A stretch of 60,650 nucleotides of DNA, taken from NCBI GenBank assembly GCA_024404145.1, contig JAKSQK010000008.1, positions 1 to 60,650 on the forward strand, read 5' to 3'. Source of the DNA: Clostridia bacterium (GTDB lineage: Bacteria > Bacillota > Clostridia > Oscillospirales > Acutalibacteraceae). Shown in pieces: positions 33,586 through 41,980 of the stretch; within the stretch, counting starts at the first letter, position 1; each line of letters opens with the position of its first letter. The position numbers and the translations under genes were made by a program. The notes beneath the pieces were generated by a model. It was not told where the DNA came from and did no database searches. It was given only the letters and a program-made list of their open reading frames with translations.

Positions 33586-33619
33586 TAGGTTTATCGTAAA
33601 AAAATATGCCGTTTTTGTC

Positions 33620-33648
33620 TTGCAAAATCGTTCTTAAAATAGTATAAT
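33620..33648 (+). promoter_or_regulatory. promoter of the DUF3048-galT unit
   Basis: TTGCAA, 17 bases, TATAAT, about 38 bases before ATG 33686. Confidence 0.75.
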
Positions 33649-33685
33649 ATTTTTGTATTATTTATTTATTTGGAGGCCACCAGCC

Positions 33686-34711
33686 ATGAAAAAACCAATC
33701 GCAATTTTCCTTTGTCTGACAACCGTTTTGTTACTTGCTTGTTCCTGCTCTAAGAAAAATGAGGATACTTCAAGCGCAATCCCCGCAAGTTCTGCTCCCG
33801 TTGCGGAAAAAGTGCTTAACCCATTGACCGGAACGCCGATTTCAAAAGAGCAGTTAAGCTCCCGTCCCGTTGCAATAATGATAAACAACATCAGTTTTGC
33901 TCAGGCAGTTCAAACCGGTATCAACAAGGCCGATATCGTTTACGAAACCGAAGTTGAAGGCGGTATCACCCGCATTATGCTTGTTTTTAAGGATATAAAC
34001 AGCGTTAAACAGCTCGGAACCGTTCGTTCTGCAAGATACCCTTATATTGATATGGCGCTCGGCCACGATGCTATTTATGTACACTGCGGTCAAGATAATG
34101 TTTACTGCAAACCTCATCTGAAAGACATTGATGATGTTTCTATCAACACCGGTATTTTCGGTTGCGTAAGAATTTCAAACGGTCTTAATACCGAACATAC
34201 CCTTTATACATACGGCGATAAACTTCTTGCCGGAATAAAAGAAACGAATATTCGTACAACAACCGATAAAAATACCCCTTGGCTTGATTTTACAAAAGAC
34301 GACGAAAAGGTTACTTTAACGGGCGGCACCGCAAACAGTGTTGAAGTTCCTTTCTCATCAAGTTATCATACCGTATTTAAGTATGATTCTCAAAAAGGCG
34401 AATATACAAGATATTTTGGTTCCAATATCAGAAAAGATTATGTTACAGGCGAAACAACCGATGTTAAAAATGTTTTCGTTTTGTTGACAGATATTTCATT
34501 CTATCCTAACCATTACCGCCGAAAAGTTGACCTTAACGGCGGCGAAGGATATTATCTTACAAACGGTACATACCAAAAAATCAAATGGTCAAAAGGTGCC
34601 GCAAACAATTCCCTTAAATTTACCGATGAAAACGGAAAAGAACTTAAAGTCAGCGCCGGTAAATCGTGGGTATGCTTTGCCGGAAAATCGTCAACTCCGA
34701 CAATAAATTAA
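33686..34711 (+). CDS. DUF3048 (YerB-like) lipoprotein
   Basis: A 341-residue lipoprotein: signal peptide with lipobox LLLAC (about residue 16-20), a serine-rich linker, then the DUF3048 domain with RPVAIMINNISFAQ, DIVYETEVEGGITRIM, LGTVRSARYPYID and a C-terminal DUF3048_C part. The family is extracellular and of unknown function (YerB in Bacillus). RBS TTTGGAGG precedes ATG 33686. galT starts 15 bases after it, so the two are co-transcribed. Confidence 0.88.
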   Translation: MKKPIAIFLCLTTVLLLACSCSKKNEDTSSAIPASSAPVAEKVLNPLTGTPISKEQLSSRPVAIMINNISFAQAVQTGINKADIVYETEVEGGITRIMLVFKDINSVKQLGTVRSARYPYIDMALGHDAIYVHCGQDNVYCKPHLKDIDDVSINTGIFGCVRISNGLNTEHTLYTYGDKLLAGIKETNIRTTTDKNTPWLDFTKDDEKVTLTGGTANSVEVPFSSSYHTVFKYDSQKGEYTRYFGSNIRKDYVTGETTDVKNVFVLLTDISFYPNHYRRKVDLNGGEGYYLTNGTYQKIKWSKGAANNSLKFTDENGKELKVSAGKSWVCFAGKSSTPTIN

Positions 34712-34726
34712 AATGGAGTTAAAGTT

Positions 34727-36217
34727 ATGATACAAAAAAGCATTAAAAAACTCGTTTCTTACGGTCTTCAAAAAAACCTCTTTGAAAAAAGAGATGAGAT
34801 TTTTATTACCAACCGTCTTCTCGAAGTTTTCGGGCTTGATGAGTTTGACTGCGATGAAAGTTTCTCTTGCGTTGACCTTGAAGAAACGCTCAAAGAACTT
34901 CTCGATTATGCCGTAGAAAAAGGGATTATCGAGGATAATATCACGGCAAGGGACTTATTCGATACAAAACTTATGGGTCTTCTCTTGCCCAGACCTTCGT
35001 TTATAACCGATAAATTCTATGAACTTTATAAAGAATCGCCCAAAAAAGCAACAGATTTTTATTATAATTTCAGTTGCGACAGCGACTATATAAGAAGGTA
35101 CCGCATAAAGAAAGATTTGAAATGGAAAGCCGAAACGGAATACGGCACCCTCGATATAACCGTAAATCTTTCTAAGCCCGAAAAAGACCCCAAGGCAATT
35201 GCCGCTGCAAAACTTGCCCCGCAGTCGGGATATCCGAAATGCCTTCTCTGCAAGGAATGTGAGGGTTATGGGGGCAGAATGAATTTCCCCGCAAGGCAAA
35301 GCCATAGGGTAATACCTGTAAGGATAAACGACAGCGACTGGTTTTTCCAGTATTCGCCGTATGTTTACTATAACGAACATTGCATTGTTTTCAACGGTCA
35401 ACATTCCCCAATGTCGATAAACCCGAAAACATTTATCAAACTTTTTGATTTTGTTAAACAGTTTCCGCATTATTTTGTCGGCTCAAATGCCGACCTTCCG
35501 ATAGTCGGCGGTTCTATTTTAAGCCACGACCATTTTCAGGGCGGTAACTACACCTTTGCAATGGCTTCGGCTAAAATTGAAACGAAACTTGCCTTTGAAG
35601 GATTTGCCGATGTTAATGCCGGTATCGTCAAATGGCCGATGTCGGTTATAAGATTATCCTCCGAAAACACCGACAGAATCACAGAACTCGCAAGTAAAAT
35701 TTTAAGCGCATGGCGAAATTATACCGATGAATCGGCATTTATCTTTGCCGAAACAGACGGTACTCCACATAATACCATAACTCCCATCGCCCGTAAAAAC
35801 GGCGAAAAATACGAACTCGATTTAGTTCTTCGAAACAACATAACAACCGAAGAACATCCTCTCGGTGTTTTCCATCCCCACGCCGAACTCCACCATATAA
35901 AAAAGGAAAATATCGGACTAATCGAAGTTATGGGACTTGCTGTTCTACCGGCAAGACTTAAAGGCGAAATCGCCGAACTTAAATCGGCAATTTTAGCTCA
36001 TAAAGATATAAGCGCTATTGAATCTATAAAAAAACATGCCGACTGGGTTAATGAGATTACGGCAAAATACCAAAATATAAACGAAAGCAATATTGATAAG
36101 ATTATTGATGACGAAATCGGTATTGTATTTTCAAAGGTTTTGGAACATGCCGGTGTATTTAAGCGAACAAAAGAAGGTTTAGATGCTTTTTTAAGATTTG
36201 CAGAAAGTGTTAAGTAA
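34727..36217 (+). CDS. galT: UTP/UDP-glucose-hexose-1-phosphate uridylyltransferase (Firmicutes type)
   Basis: A 496-residue GalT of the second, Gram-positive family: it exchanges UMP between UDP-glucose and galactose 1-phosphate. KCLLCKECEGYGGRMNFPARQ, YNEHCIVFNGQHSPM, the nucleotide-binding GSILSHDHFQGG and HPHAELHHIKKENIGLIEVMG are all present. It is separated from galK and galE and is co-transcribed with a DUF3048 lipoprotein. A terminator follows at 36234. Confidence 0.95.
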   Translation: MIQKSIKKLVSYGLQKNLFEKRDEIFITNRLLEVFGLDEFDCDESFSCVDLEETLKELLDYAVEKGIIEDNITARDLFDTKLMGLLLPRPSFITDKFYELYKESPKKATDFYYNFSCDSDYIRRYRIKKDLKWKAETEYGTLDITVNLSKPEKDPKAIAAAKLAPQSGYPKCLLCKECEGYGGRMNFPARQSHRVIPVRINDSDWFFQYSPYVYYNEHCIVFNGQHSPMSINPKTFIKLFDFVKQFPHYFVGSNADLPIVGGSILSHDHFQGGNYTFAMASAKIETKLAFEGFADVNAGIVKWPMSVIRLSSENTDRITELASKILSAWRNYTDESAFIFAETDGTPHNTITPIARKNGEKYELDLVLRNNITTEEHPLGVFHPHAELHHIKKENIGLIEVMGLAVLPARLKGEIAELKSAILAHKDISAIESIKKHADWVNEITAKYQNINESNIDKIIDDEIGIVFSKVLEHAGVFKRTKEGLDAFLRFAESVK

Positions 36218-36233
36218 TCCATATTAGTATTTA

Positions 36234-36268
36234 AGGGCAACGCCTTATAGGCGTTGCCCTGTTTTTTT
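36234..36268 (+). terminator. terminator of galT
   Basis: An 11-bp perfect stem AGGGCAACGCC/GGCGTTGCCCT with loop TTATA, then TGTTTTTTT. It isolates galT from the phage-derived genes. Confidence 0.92.
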
Positions 36269-36335
36269 GTCGGTGAATGTCGCATAACAATTCTCTATAA
36301 TAATTTCGGCGCAAACAAGAAAAAGGAGAACAGTT

Positions 36336-37520
36336 ATGATTATTGCAACTGTTACGGAACAGACAATTTCTCTGGAATACAGCGGTATTATTTCCGATAG
36401 TGTTCGCTTTTTAACGGTTAAATTTGTCTTCGATTCAACTTGGGACGGTACCCTTAAAACGGCGGTTTTCAGCCATGACGGGAACGAATACAATGTTGTT
36501 ATGCAAGATGGAAACTCTATGTATTTAGGCGACAATATTTGCTATGTTCCGCAAGAAGTTATAAAATCATCGGGGTTTAATGTTTCGGTTTACGGAGTAA
36601 ACGAAATGACGGTAATAACCTCTTCGTCTGGCAGTGTTGCAGTAGAGCAAAGCGGATACAGTGAACTTATCCCTGCCGACCCTACTCCGTCGCTTTGGTT
36701 TCAAATGCTTGAAATCACCAACAAAACCTGTCAACTTGCAACCTCGGTAAGGCAAGATGCGGATATGGGACTTTTTAACGGAAAAGGAATTGCATCGGGA
36801 GGAACAACAGGACAGGTTCTTATTAAAAATTCCCTCGAAAATTATGATACGGCATGGCAAACTCTTCCCGACTATTTAACAAGAGAAGAAGCCCTGCAAG
36901 ACTATGTTCCCAAAACCCGAAAGATTAACGGCAAACCGCTTTCCGATAATATTTCTATAACCTGCGACGATATCGGCGCCTATGAGTTTGATGAAGACGG
37001 CATTCCGAAATATGACCTTTCCGAAAGGGTTCAAAGCAGTCTTTCAAAAGCCGATACAGCCATTCAGGTTGAAACAGACCCTACCGTTCCCGAATGGGCA
37101 AAGCAAAGTACAAAGCCCACTTATACAGCCCAAGAGGTCGGCGCATTGCCCAACACAACGCGCATACCCGTTGTTGACCGAAATTATAGTGCCACAAGCA
37201 TCAATGCCCAAAGCGGACTTGCCGTAGCAAATGCGTTAAAAACCAAACAGGACAAAACGATAACAGTTGAAACTACGGAATCGAATATTTTGCTTTCAAA
37301 TAACAGAATTTATATTATTAAGAATGCAACATCGAAAACTTTCAGTTATCCCTCGGGAAATTTTGACTGCCTTATAATGCTTACAACCGCAACAAGCGGA
37401 ACGGTAAACATTTCTTTCCCTGCATCAAAATATATCGGACGGCCGCCCGTTTTCGGCAACGGAGAAACTTGGGAAATATCAATAAAAAACAAAGTTATAG
37501 TTGCAGGAAAGGTAATATAA
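36336..37520 (+). CDS. phage tail fibre / baseplate-associated protein
   Basis: The 394-residue protein has an N-terminal beta domain (about 1-110) like small tail-associated domains of Firmicutes phages. After a middle linker with a collagen-like piece GKGIASGGTTGQVL, the segments KTRKINGKPLSDNISI (about 190-206) and EVETDPTVPEWAKQSTKPTY-type repeats (about 243-263) are typical of gut phage tail fibres. AAAAAGGAG lies seven bases before ATG. It is the first gene of the phage-like cassette; no promoter with a good -35 is seen. Receptor binding is inferred from family. Confidence 0.75.
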   Translation: MIIATVTEQTISLEYSGIISDSVRFLTVKFVFDSTWDGTLKTAVFSHDGNEYNVVMQDGNSMYLGDNICYVPQEVIKSSGFNVSVYGVNEMTVITSSSGSVAVEQSGYSELIPADPTPSLWFQMLEITNKTCQLATSVRQDADMGLFNGKGIASGGTTGQVLIKNSLENYDTAWQTLPDYLTREEALQDYVPKTRKINGKPLSDNISITCDDIGAYEFDEDGIPKYDLSERVQSSLSKADTAIQVETDPTVPEWAKQSTKPTYTAQEVGALPNTTRIPVVDRNYSATSINAQSGLAVANALKTKQDKTITVETTESNILLSNNRIYIIKNATSKTFSYPSGNFDCLIMLTTATSGTVNISFPASKYIGRPPVFGNGETWEISIKNKVIVAGKVI

Positions 37521-37522
37521 AT

Positions 37523-37591
37523 ATGCTCAATTTTTTATTCAACATAAGAAGATATTTGATAATTGCATCGTTAACAAACGGCGCATCATAG
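37523..37591 (+). CDS. possible 22-residue peptide in the phage cassette
   Basis: A tiny frame starting MLNFLFNIRRYLIIASLTNG directly after the fibre gene, with AGGAAAGG about ten bases upstream. Tail modules of Firmicutes phages often carry a short XkdX-like gene here. No similarity is clear, so it is tentative. Confidence 0.3.
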   Translation: MLNFLFNIRRYLIIASLTNGAS

Positions 37592-37622
37592 CCCCTGCTG
37601 TAAAGAAAAACAGGCGATAAAA

Positions 37623-37904
37623 ATGATTGAAAGCGTACTTAAATGGGTTATCCCCACTCTTTTAGGCAGCACTCTTACATATATTGTATCTTTATTCAAC
37701 AAAAACAAAGCGCTCAAAACGGGGCTTCAATGCCTACTGAGAGCCGAAATTATCCGCTCCTACGACAAATATACGGCAAGGGGCGAAATACCGATATATG
37801 CAAAAGAAGCTCTCGAAAAAGAATATAAAGCATATCATAAATTAGGAGGCAACGATGTTGCAACCGATTTATATCATCAAACAATTAAACTTTCGATAAA
37901 ATAA
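37623..37904 (+). CDS. small phage-type membrane protein (holin-module associated)
   Basis: A 93-residue protein with one N-terminal hydrophobic helix (VIPTLLGSTLTYIVSLF) and a charged helical part with RAEIIRSYDKYTARGEIPIYAKEAL (about 41-65) and YHKLGGNDVATDLYH. I know this pattern from many prophages of gut Firmicutes, always between tail and lysis genes; its role is unproven (possible holin or lysis accessory). RBS is weak. Confidence 0.65.
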   Translation: MIESVLKWVIPTLLGSTLTYIVSLFNKNKALKTGLQCLLRAEIIRSYDKYTARGEIPIYAKEALEKEYKAYHKLGGNDVATDLYHQTIKLSIK

Positions 37905-37913
37905 GGAGGATTT

Positions 37914-38693
37914 ATGTTTAAGATAGCATTAAATGCGGGGCACGGCAAAAATACTGCCGGAAAGCGTTGTCTTAAAAAAATAGACCCGAAAGAAACGAGA
38001 GAATGGGTGCTTAATTCCCGAATTTGCGACAAAATCGAAGAAAAATTAAAAGCATACTCGGGTTACGAACTCATAAGACTTGACGATACTACGGGTAAAA
38101 CCGATGTTCCCCTTAAAACGAGAACATCAAAAGCAAATAAGTTCAACGCAGATTTTTATCTTGCAATTCACCATAACGCAGGTGTGAACGGAAAATCGGG
38201 TGGCGGAGTTATTGCAATTGTTTATAAAACGATAAAAGACGGCTCGGTTACTAATATTTGGCAAAAGTCTCTTTATAATGAAATAATCAAAAAAACGGGG
38301 CTTAAAGGCAACCGTGCCGTTCCGCTTCAAAAGCAGGACTTGCATGAGGTCAGAGAATCTGCAATGCCTGCCGTACTGCTCGAATGCGGTTTTATGGACA
38401 GCACAACCGATACACCGATTATTCTTAAAGAAGATTTTGCCGAAAAGGTTGCCGATGCCTGTGTAAATGTTTTGGCAGACAAGGGCAACCTCAAAAAGAA
38501 AACAGCTGCAAAAACCGTTAAACCTCAAACAAAACAAAAAACAACAGCCGCAAAGAAAACCGATATCGATGCTGTTGCAAGAGATGTTATAAGAGGTTTA
38601 TACGGCAACGGAAACGAAAGAAAACAGCGTCTTTCGGCTCTCGGACTAAACTATTCCGTTATACAAAAAAGGGTAAACGAAATGCTCAAATGA
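37914..38693 (+). CDS. N-acetylmuramoyl-L-alanine amidase with CW_7 (Cpl-7-like) domain
   Basis: The endolysin has 259 residues. The Amidase_3 domain (about 1-190) shows the zinc ligands: LNAGHGK, the glutamate in ETREWVLNS, LAIHHNAGVNG and the catalytic glutamate in AVLLECGFMDS. A lysine/threonine linker (about 191-213) leads to one CW_7 cell-wall binding repeat (ARDVIRGLYGNGNERKQRL, about 221-239). The enzyme cuts the bond between muramic acid and the peptide. It has AAGGAGG upstream. The amidase with the following holin forms a lysis pair. Confidence 0.92.
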   Translation: MFKIALNAGHGKNTAGKRCLKKIDPKETREWVLNSRICDKIEEKLKAYSGYELIRLDDTTGKTDVPLKTRTSKANKFNADFYLAIHHNAGVNGKSGGGVIAIVYKTIKDGSVTNIWQKSLYNEIIKKTGLKGNRAVPLQKQDLHEVRESAMPAVLLECGFMDSTTDTPIILKEDFAEKVADACVNVLADKGNLKKKTAAKTVKPQTKQKTTAAKKTDIDAVARDVIRGLYGNGNERKQRLSALGLNYSVIQKRVNEMLK

Positions 38694-38694
38694 G

Positions 38695-38901
38695 GTGATT
38701 AAAATAAAACTAAAATCAAAGCAGTGGCTTAAAGCCGCAACTATCAGGGCAATAAAAACGGTATCGCAAACGACCATAGCAACGATAGGAACTTCCGCAA
38801 TGATTTGCGAAATAAACTGGAAAGTTGTTTTTAGTTCCGCCCTCGTTTCGGGACTGTTATCAATATTGACATCCTTTGCGGGACTTCCCGAAGCAGAATA
38901 G
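38695..38901 (+). CDS. phage holin, r1t type, with irregular start codon
   Basis: A 65-68 residue protein with two hydrophobic helices. The sequence LKAATIRAIKTVSQTTIATIG followed by ICEINWKVVFSSALVSGLLSI (continuing into SILTSFAGLPEAE) has the layout of r1t-like holins, which open the membrane for the endolysin. The GTG at 38695 has no RBS and lies inside GAGGTGATT. That RBS points to codon 38704, which reads ATA rather than ATG. So either GTG is used, the unusual ATA is used, or the start was lost by mutation and the gene is decaying. Confidence 0.75.
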   Translation: MIKIKLKSKQWLKAATIRAIKTVSQTTIATIGTSAMICEINWKVVFSSALVSGLLSILTSFAGLPEAE

Positions 38902-38905
38902 TTAT

Positions 38906-38940
38906 AAACGCCTAATGCATTTTTGCATTAGGCGTTTTTT
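38906..38940. terminator. terminator closing the phage cassette and the S1-domain gene
   Basis: A 13-bp stem AACGCCTAATGCA and complement with loop TTTTT, then TTTTTT on plus. It lies between convergent genes and can act for both. Confidence 0.88.
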
Positions 38941-39863
38941 CAGTAAAATTTTGTAAAAATCTGTTTTTCCGACTGCTCAGGCGAATAATTAAATTCTTCT
39001 ATCTTTTCGCCCTCATAAAAATATTTGAGTTTTGGTCTTGTTCCCTGCTCGAATGTATCAATAATAACAAGTTTAACCTTCATTCGCTCGGGGATTATGT
39101 TTTTTATGTAAACACTTACCCTTTGCCCTATCTTAACATCAGATTTGGGCTCTGCAAGACCTGCAAGATTTGGCGCTAATTCGACAAAAACGCCGTATTC
39201 TTCAATGCTTCTGATAATTCCCGAAACCGTTTGCCCAACCGAAAAATTTTCAATATTTTCTTCCCAACTTCCGAGGAGTTCCTTATGCGATAGGGTTATT
39301 CTGTTGTTTTCGTCAATGTTTTTAATTATCGCTTTGATGTTCTGACCTACAAAAAATCTATCCGAAGGATGAGATATTCTCGAAACGGAAATTAAATCAA
39401 TAGGCATCAAAGCAATATTTCCGCAGCCGATATCGCAAAAAGCACCGAAACTTTCAAGATGGGTGATTTTTGCATCTATTATATCGCCGATATCAAGTTT
39501 GCTCAATTTATCTTCTATACACATTTCCTGCGCTTTTTTTCTTGAAAGGAGAGCAAATAGTTTTCCGTTTTTATCGTTTGTTATATCCGTAACTACAAAG
39601 CATACCGTTCTGCCTACCCTCGAAATCAAGGCAATGTCTTTCGTTACTCCCTCTTTTATGCCGATGGCTCCCTCTTCTCTCGGAATTATACCCCTTATAC
39701 CGCCGAGCTCAACCGTCATATTTCGTTCGCTGTCGCACATTATTACTCTTGATTCGAGAATTCTGTTTTCCTCTTTTGCTTTAATAAGAACCGATAAATT
39801 CATTAGTTTGCTTTCGCAGATATTTATGTCTTTTTTGAATCCTTCGGGATAATAATCATTCAT
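38940..39863 (-). CDS. S1 RNA-binding domain protein
   Basis: A 307-residue protein with at least two S1 domains (about 123-192 with GDIIDAKITHLESFGAFCDI, and about 205-270 with GQTVSGIIRSIEEYGVFVEL) and a degenerate one before them (about 35-110). It resembles the ribosomal protein S1-like proteins of Clostridia rather than full S1. It probably binds RNA in translation; the exact role is unknown. It is convergent with the phage cassette. Confidence 0.85.
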   Translation of the reverse strand: MNDYYPEGFKKDINICESKLMNLSVLIKAKEENRILESRVIMCDSERNMTVELGGIRGIIPREEGAIGIKEGVTKDIALISRVGRTVCFVVTDITNDKNGKLFALLSRKKAQEMCIEDKLSKLDIGDIIDAKITHLESFGAFCDIGCGNIALMPIDLISVSRISHPSDRFFVGQNIKAIIKNIDENNRITLSHKELLGSWEENIENFSVGQTVSGIIRSIEEYGVFVELAPNLAGLAEPKSDVKIGQRVSVYIKNIIPERMKVKLVIIDTFEQGTRPKLKYFYEGEKIEEFNYSPEQSEKQIFTKFY

Positions 39864-39917
39864 TTTTTAATCGCCTTCCTTTTAATAATAGTTATGAAAA
39901 GCAAATTAAAAATAGAA

Positions 39918-39948
39918 CAAAAAAACCGCAGTAATAAAACTGCGGTTT
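39918..39948 (-). terminator. terminator of the cohesin-domain gene
   Basis: On the minus strand a 9-bp stem AAACCGCAG/CTGCGGTTT with an eight-base loop, followed by TTTTTT, seven bases past the stop codon. Confidence 0.85.
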
Positions 39949-39954
39949 GCTGAA

Positions 39955-40584
39955 TTATCCTATAATGATTTTTCCGGTTTGAACGGTCGGATGAACGAGT
40001 TTTCCTTCCATAATGGCATATTCGGATTTTTTGCTGTCTATATTTACATTGTATTCGCCGTTTTTAATTCCTTTTTTGGGAACTAACTTGACATTTATAA
40101 TAACTCCGGCGCCCGAAACATCAACGAGTCCCTCTTTTTTGGTTGCGATAACAACAAGTTGACCGTCAACGATATTCGAGTCGAAATCGTCGAACATATC
40201 GCCCTCGACAAGTTCGGCAAAATCAAAAGATTTCATATCATAGTCAAGATAAAGTCTTACAGCGCCTATGCCGTCTTCATTTTTAGTTGCATAAACGGGA
40301 ACTGTAACCGTGCCGTCTTTATCGGGCTTAACATCTTTAACCTCGATGGTTTTTTTGCCGGTGGATTTTTTCTTGATTTCAATTTTTGAAGTATTATCGG
40401 AACCGTTATTATTGCCTTCGCCCGAATTTTCTCCCGCTGTTTCAGAAACCGTAGGATTATTTTGGGATTTATCCTTGGCTTTTAAGTTTAGTTTAATGTT
40501 TCCCGTTGCAAATAAAATGGCAAGAACTGCAACCGCCAAAACTATAACGCCGATAATGACTCCTATAATAACTTTCTTTTTCAT
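39955..40584 (-). CDS. membrane-anchored cohesin-domain protein
   Basis: The 209-residue protein has a lysine start and one transmembrane helix (about 4-27), a Ser/Asn/Gly linker (about 35-65) and one cohesin-like domain (about 72-209). Cohesin features are VTVPVYATKNEDGIGAVRLYLDYD, FDSNIVDGQLVVIA and SGAGVIINVKLVPK. Cohesins bind dockerins of cellulosome enzymes; single anchored cohesins occur also outside true cellulosomes. No dockerin is seen in the window. The ATG at 40584 has the extended RBS AGAAATGGTGAT. It lies behind the nucleotidyltransferase gene. Confidence 0.75.
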   Translation of the reverse strand: MKKKVIIGVIIGVIVLAVAVLAILFATGNIKLNLKAKDKSQNNPTVSETAGENSGEGNNNGSDNTSKIEIKKKSTGKKTIEVKDVKPDKDGTVTVPVYATKNEDGIGAVRLYLDYDMKSFDFAELVEGDMFDDFDSNIVDGQLVVIATKKEGLVDVSGAGVIINVKLVPKKGIKNGEYNVNIDSKKSEYAIMEGKLVHPTVQTGKIIIG

Positions 40585-40602
40585 AAAAATCACCATTTCT
40601 CC

Positions 40603-41475
40603 CTAAAATTTATATTCGCCTTTAATTATTTTATCCGTCAGGGCTTTTTTTACATCTTCTTTATCTTCCTTATATGTAACGCCATACCATTTATCTTCGG
40701 CGATAAGAACATCAACCGATTTAATATTCTTTTCCATAAGGTTTGAAACGATAACAGGAAGATATATTTCCGCTTTTTGATTATCTATATTGTCCTTCAA
40801 AAAACCGATAAGGTCTTCTTCGCAATAGTTGAAAATGTCGGTTGTAAATCCCCACATATTCATAGATACTACCGTATCGGGAGAAAGCGGGAACCAGTTT
40901 TTGCCGTCTTCGGTATATTTGCAGTCGGAAATTTTTGTTCTCTCGGTTACAGATTTGAGTTTTCCGTTTTCTATTTCGCAAACGCCCCTCGAAACCGTAC
41001 CGTTTTCGGTTAAAGTGTTAACAAGGCGAAAACCGACCATACAGTAATTTCCGTCCTGCTTTTTTAGATGATTATAGATTTGCCGATATGCTTCGGCTCC
41101 GTAATAATCATCGGCATTTATAACGGCAAAAGGCGTTTTAACGATATCTTTGCAACAATATATCGCATGTCCCGTTCCCCAAGGTTTTTCTCTCGTTTCG
41201 GGACATTCGAAACCGCTCGGCAGTTTGTTTGTTTCCTGATAAACATAGGAAACATCCATATATTTTTCAATTCTCTTGCCGACCGTTTCCTTAAAATCCT
41301 TTTCAATTGCTTTTTTAATAACAAAAACAACTTTATTAAATCCTGCCTTTTTGGCATCGGATATCGAAAAATCGAGCAATGCTTCTCCGCCGGGACCTAT
41401 CGGCTCGATTTGTTTCAGTCCGCCGAAACGGCTTCCCATACCGGCAGCCAAAACTACCAAAGTTGCATTAAACAT
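40603..41475 (-). CDS. sugar-phosphate nucleotidyltransferase family protein
   Basis: The 290-residue protein has the NTP-transferase start LAAGMGSRFGGLKQIEPIG, the signature GTGHAIYCC and the metal-binding NADDYYG. It makes a sugar nucleotide from NTP and a sugar phosphate; the specificity cannot be told. The start ATG 41475 follows GAGGGTG; a longer frame exists without RBS. A promoter lies at 41535. The cohesin-domain gene follows after 18 bases. Confidence 0.8.
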   Translation of the reverse strand: MFNATLVVLAAGMGSRFGGLKQIEPIGPGGEALLDFSISDAKKAGFNKVVFVIKKAIEKDFKETVGKRIEKYMDVSYVYQETNKLPSGFECPETREKPWGTGHAIYCCKDIVKTPFAVINADDYYGAEAYRQIYNHLKKQDGNYCMVGFRLVNTLTENGTVSRGVCEIENGKLKSVTERTKISDCKYTEDGKNWFPLSPDTVVSMNMWGFTTDIFNYCEEDLIGFLKDNIDNQKAEIYLPVIVSNLMEKNIKSVDVLIAEDKWYGVTYKEDKEDVKKALTDKIIKGEYKF

Positions 41476-41534
41476 ACTGTATTCACCCTCATAAATCAAA
41501 GCGAAAATCAAAATATGATTTTCATTACACCATT

Positions 41535-41563
41535 AGTATAACTTTTTAACCTGCTAATTGCAA
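41535..41563 (-). promoter_or_regulatory. promoter of the nucleotidyltransferase gene
   Basis: TTGCAA, 17 bases, TATACT on the minus strand, about 60 bases upstream of the start. Confidence 0.65.
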
Positions 41564-41594
41564 GAATTATTTGCCGATACTAATATCATTTTGC

Positions 41595-41623
41595 TTGTAA
41601 TTATTGCCGGAATATAGTAAAAT
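41595..41623 (+). promoter_or_regulatory. promoter of the DUF1292 gene
   Basis: TTGTAA, 17 bases, TAAAAT, about 36 bases before ATG 41660. It may also drive the 6S-like RNA downstream. Confidence 0.55.
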
Positions 41624-41659
41624 AGTTTCAGAATAAAAATCGAAACAGGAGAAAAAATA

Positions 41660-41974
41660 ATGAGTGAAGAAATTAAAAACGAAGACTATAACCCCGATAT
41701 TATAACCCTTGCTGATGATAACGGAAAGGAATATACCTTTGAAGTTTTAGATGCCATTGAAACCGATACCGACAGATATTTGGCTCTCCTTCCGCAGTAT
41801 AGCGACCCCAAGGCAATGCTCGATGATTCGGGCGAACTTGTAATAGTTAAGGTCGGCGAGGAAGACGGCGAAGAATATTTCTTCGAAATTGAAGACGATG
41901 ACGAATACGAAACTATCGCCGATGCTTTTGTTGACCGTCTTGAAGACTTTTTTGAAATAGAAGAAAAACAGTAA
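41660..41974 (+). CDS. DUF1292 domain-containing protein
   Basis: The 104-residue acidic protein has the DUF1292 pattern: ITLADDNGKEYTFEVLDAIE, RYLALLPQYSD, ELVIVKVGEEDGEEYFFEIE and DDDEYETIADAFVDRL. The family is often in the yrzL-yrrK-DUF1292 cluster in Firmicutes, which is not here. The function is unknown. RBS AAACAGGAG precedes ATG. The 6S-like RNA starts a few bases after the stop codon. Confidence 0.88.
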   Translation: MSEEIKNEDYNPDIITLADDNGKEYTFEVLDAIETDTDRYLALLPQYSDPKAMLDDSGELVIVKVGEEDGEEYFFEIEDDDEYETIADAFVDRLEDFFEIEEKQ

Positions 41975-41980
41975 CGATAA

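Noticed and set aside
36336..38901. Complete prophage
   Set aside because: No integrase, repressor, portal, terminase, capsid or tail tube genes and both flanks are housekeeping genes behind terminators.
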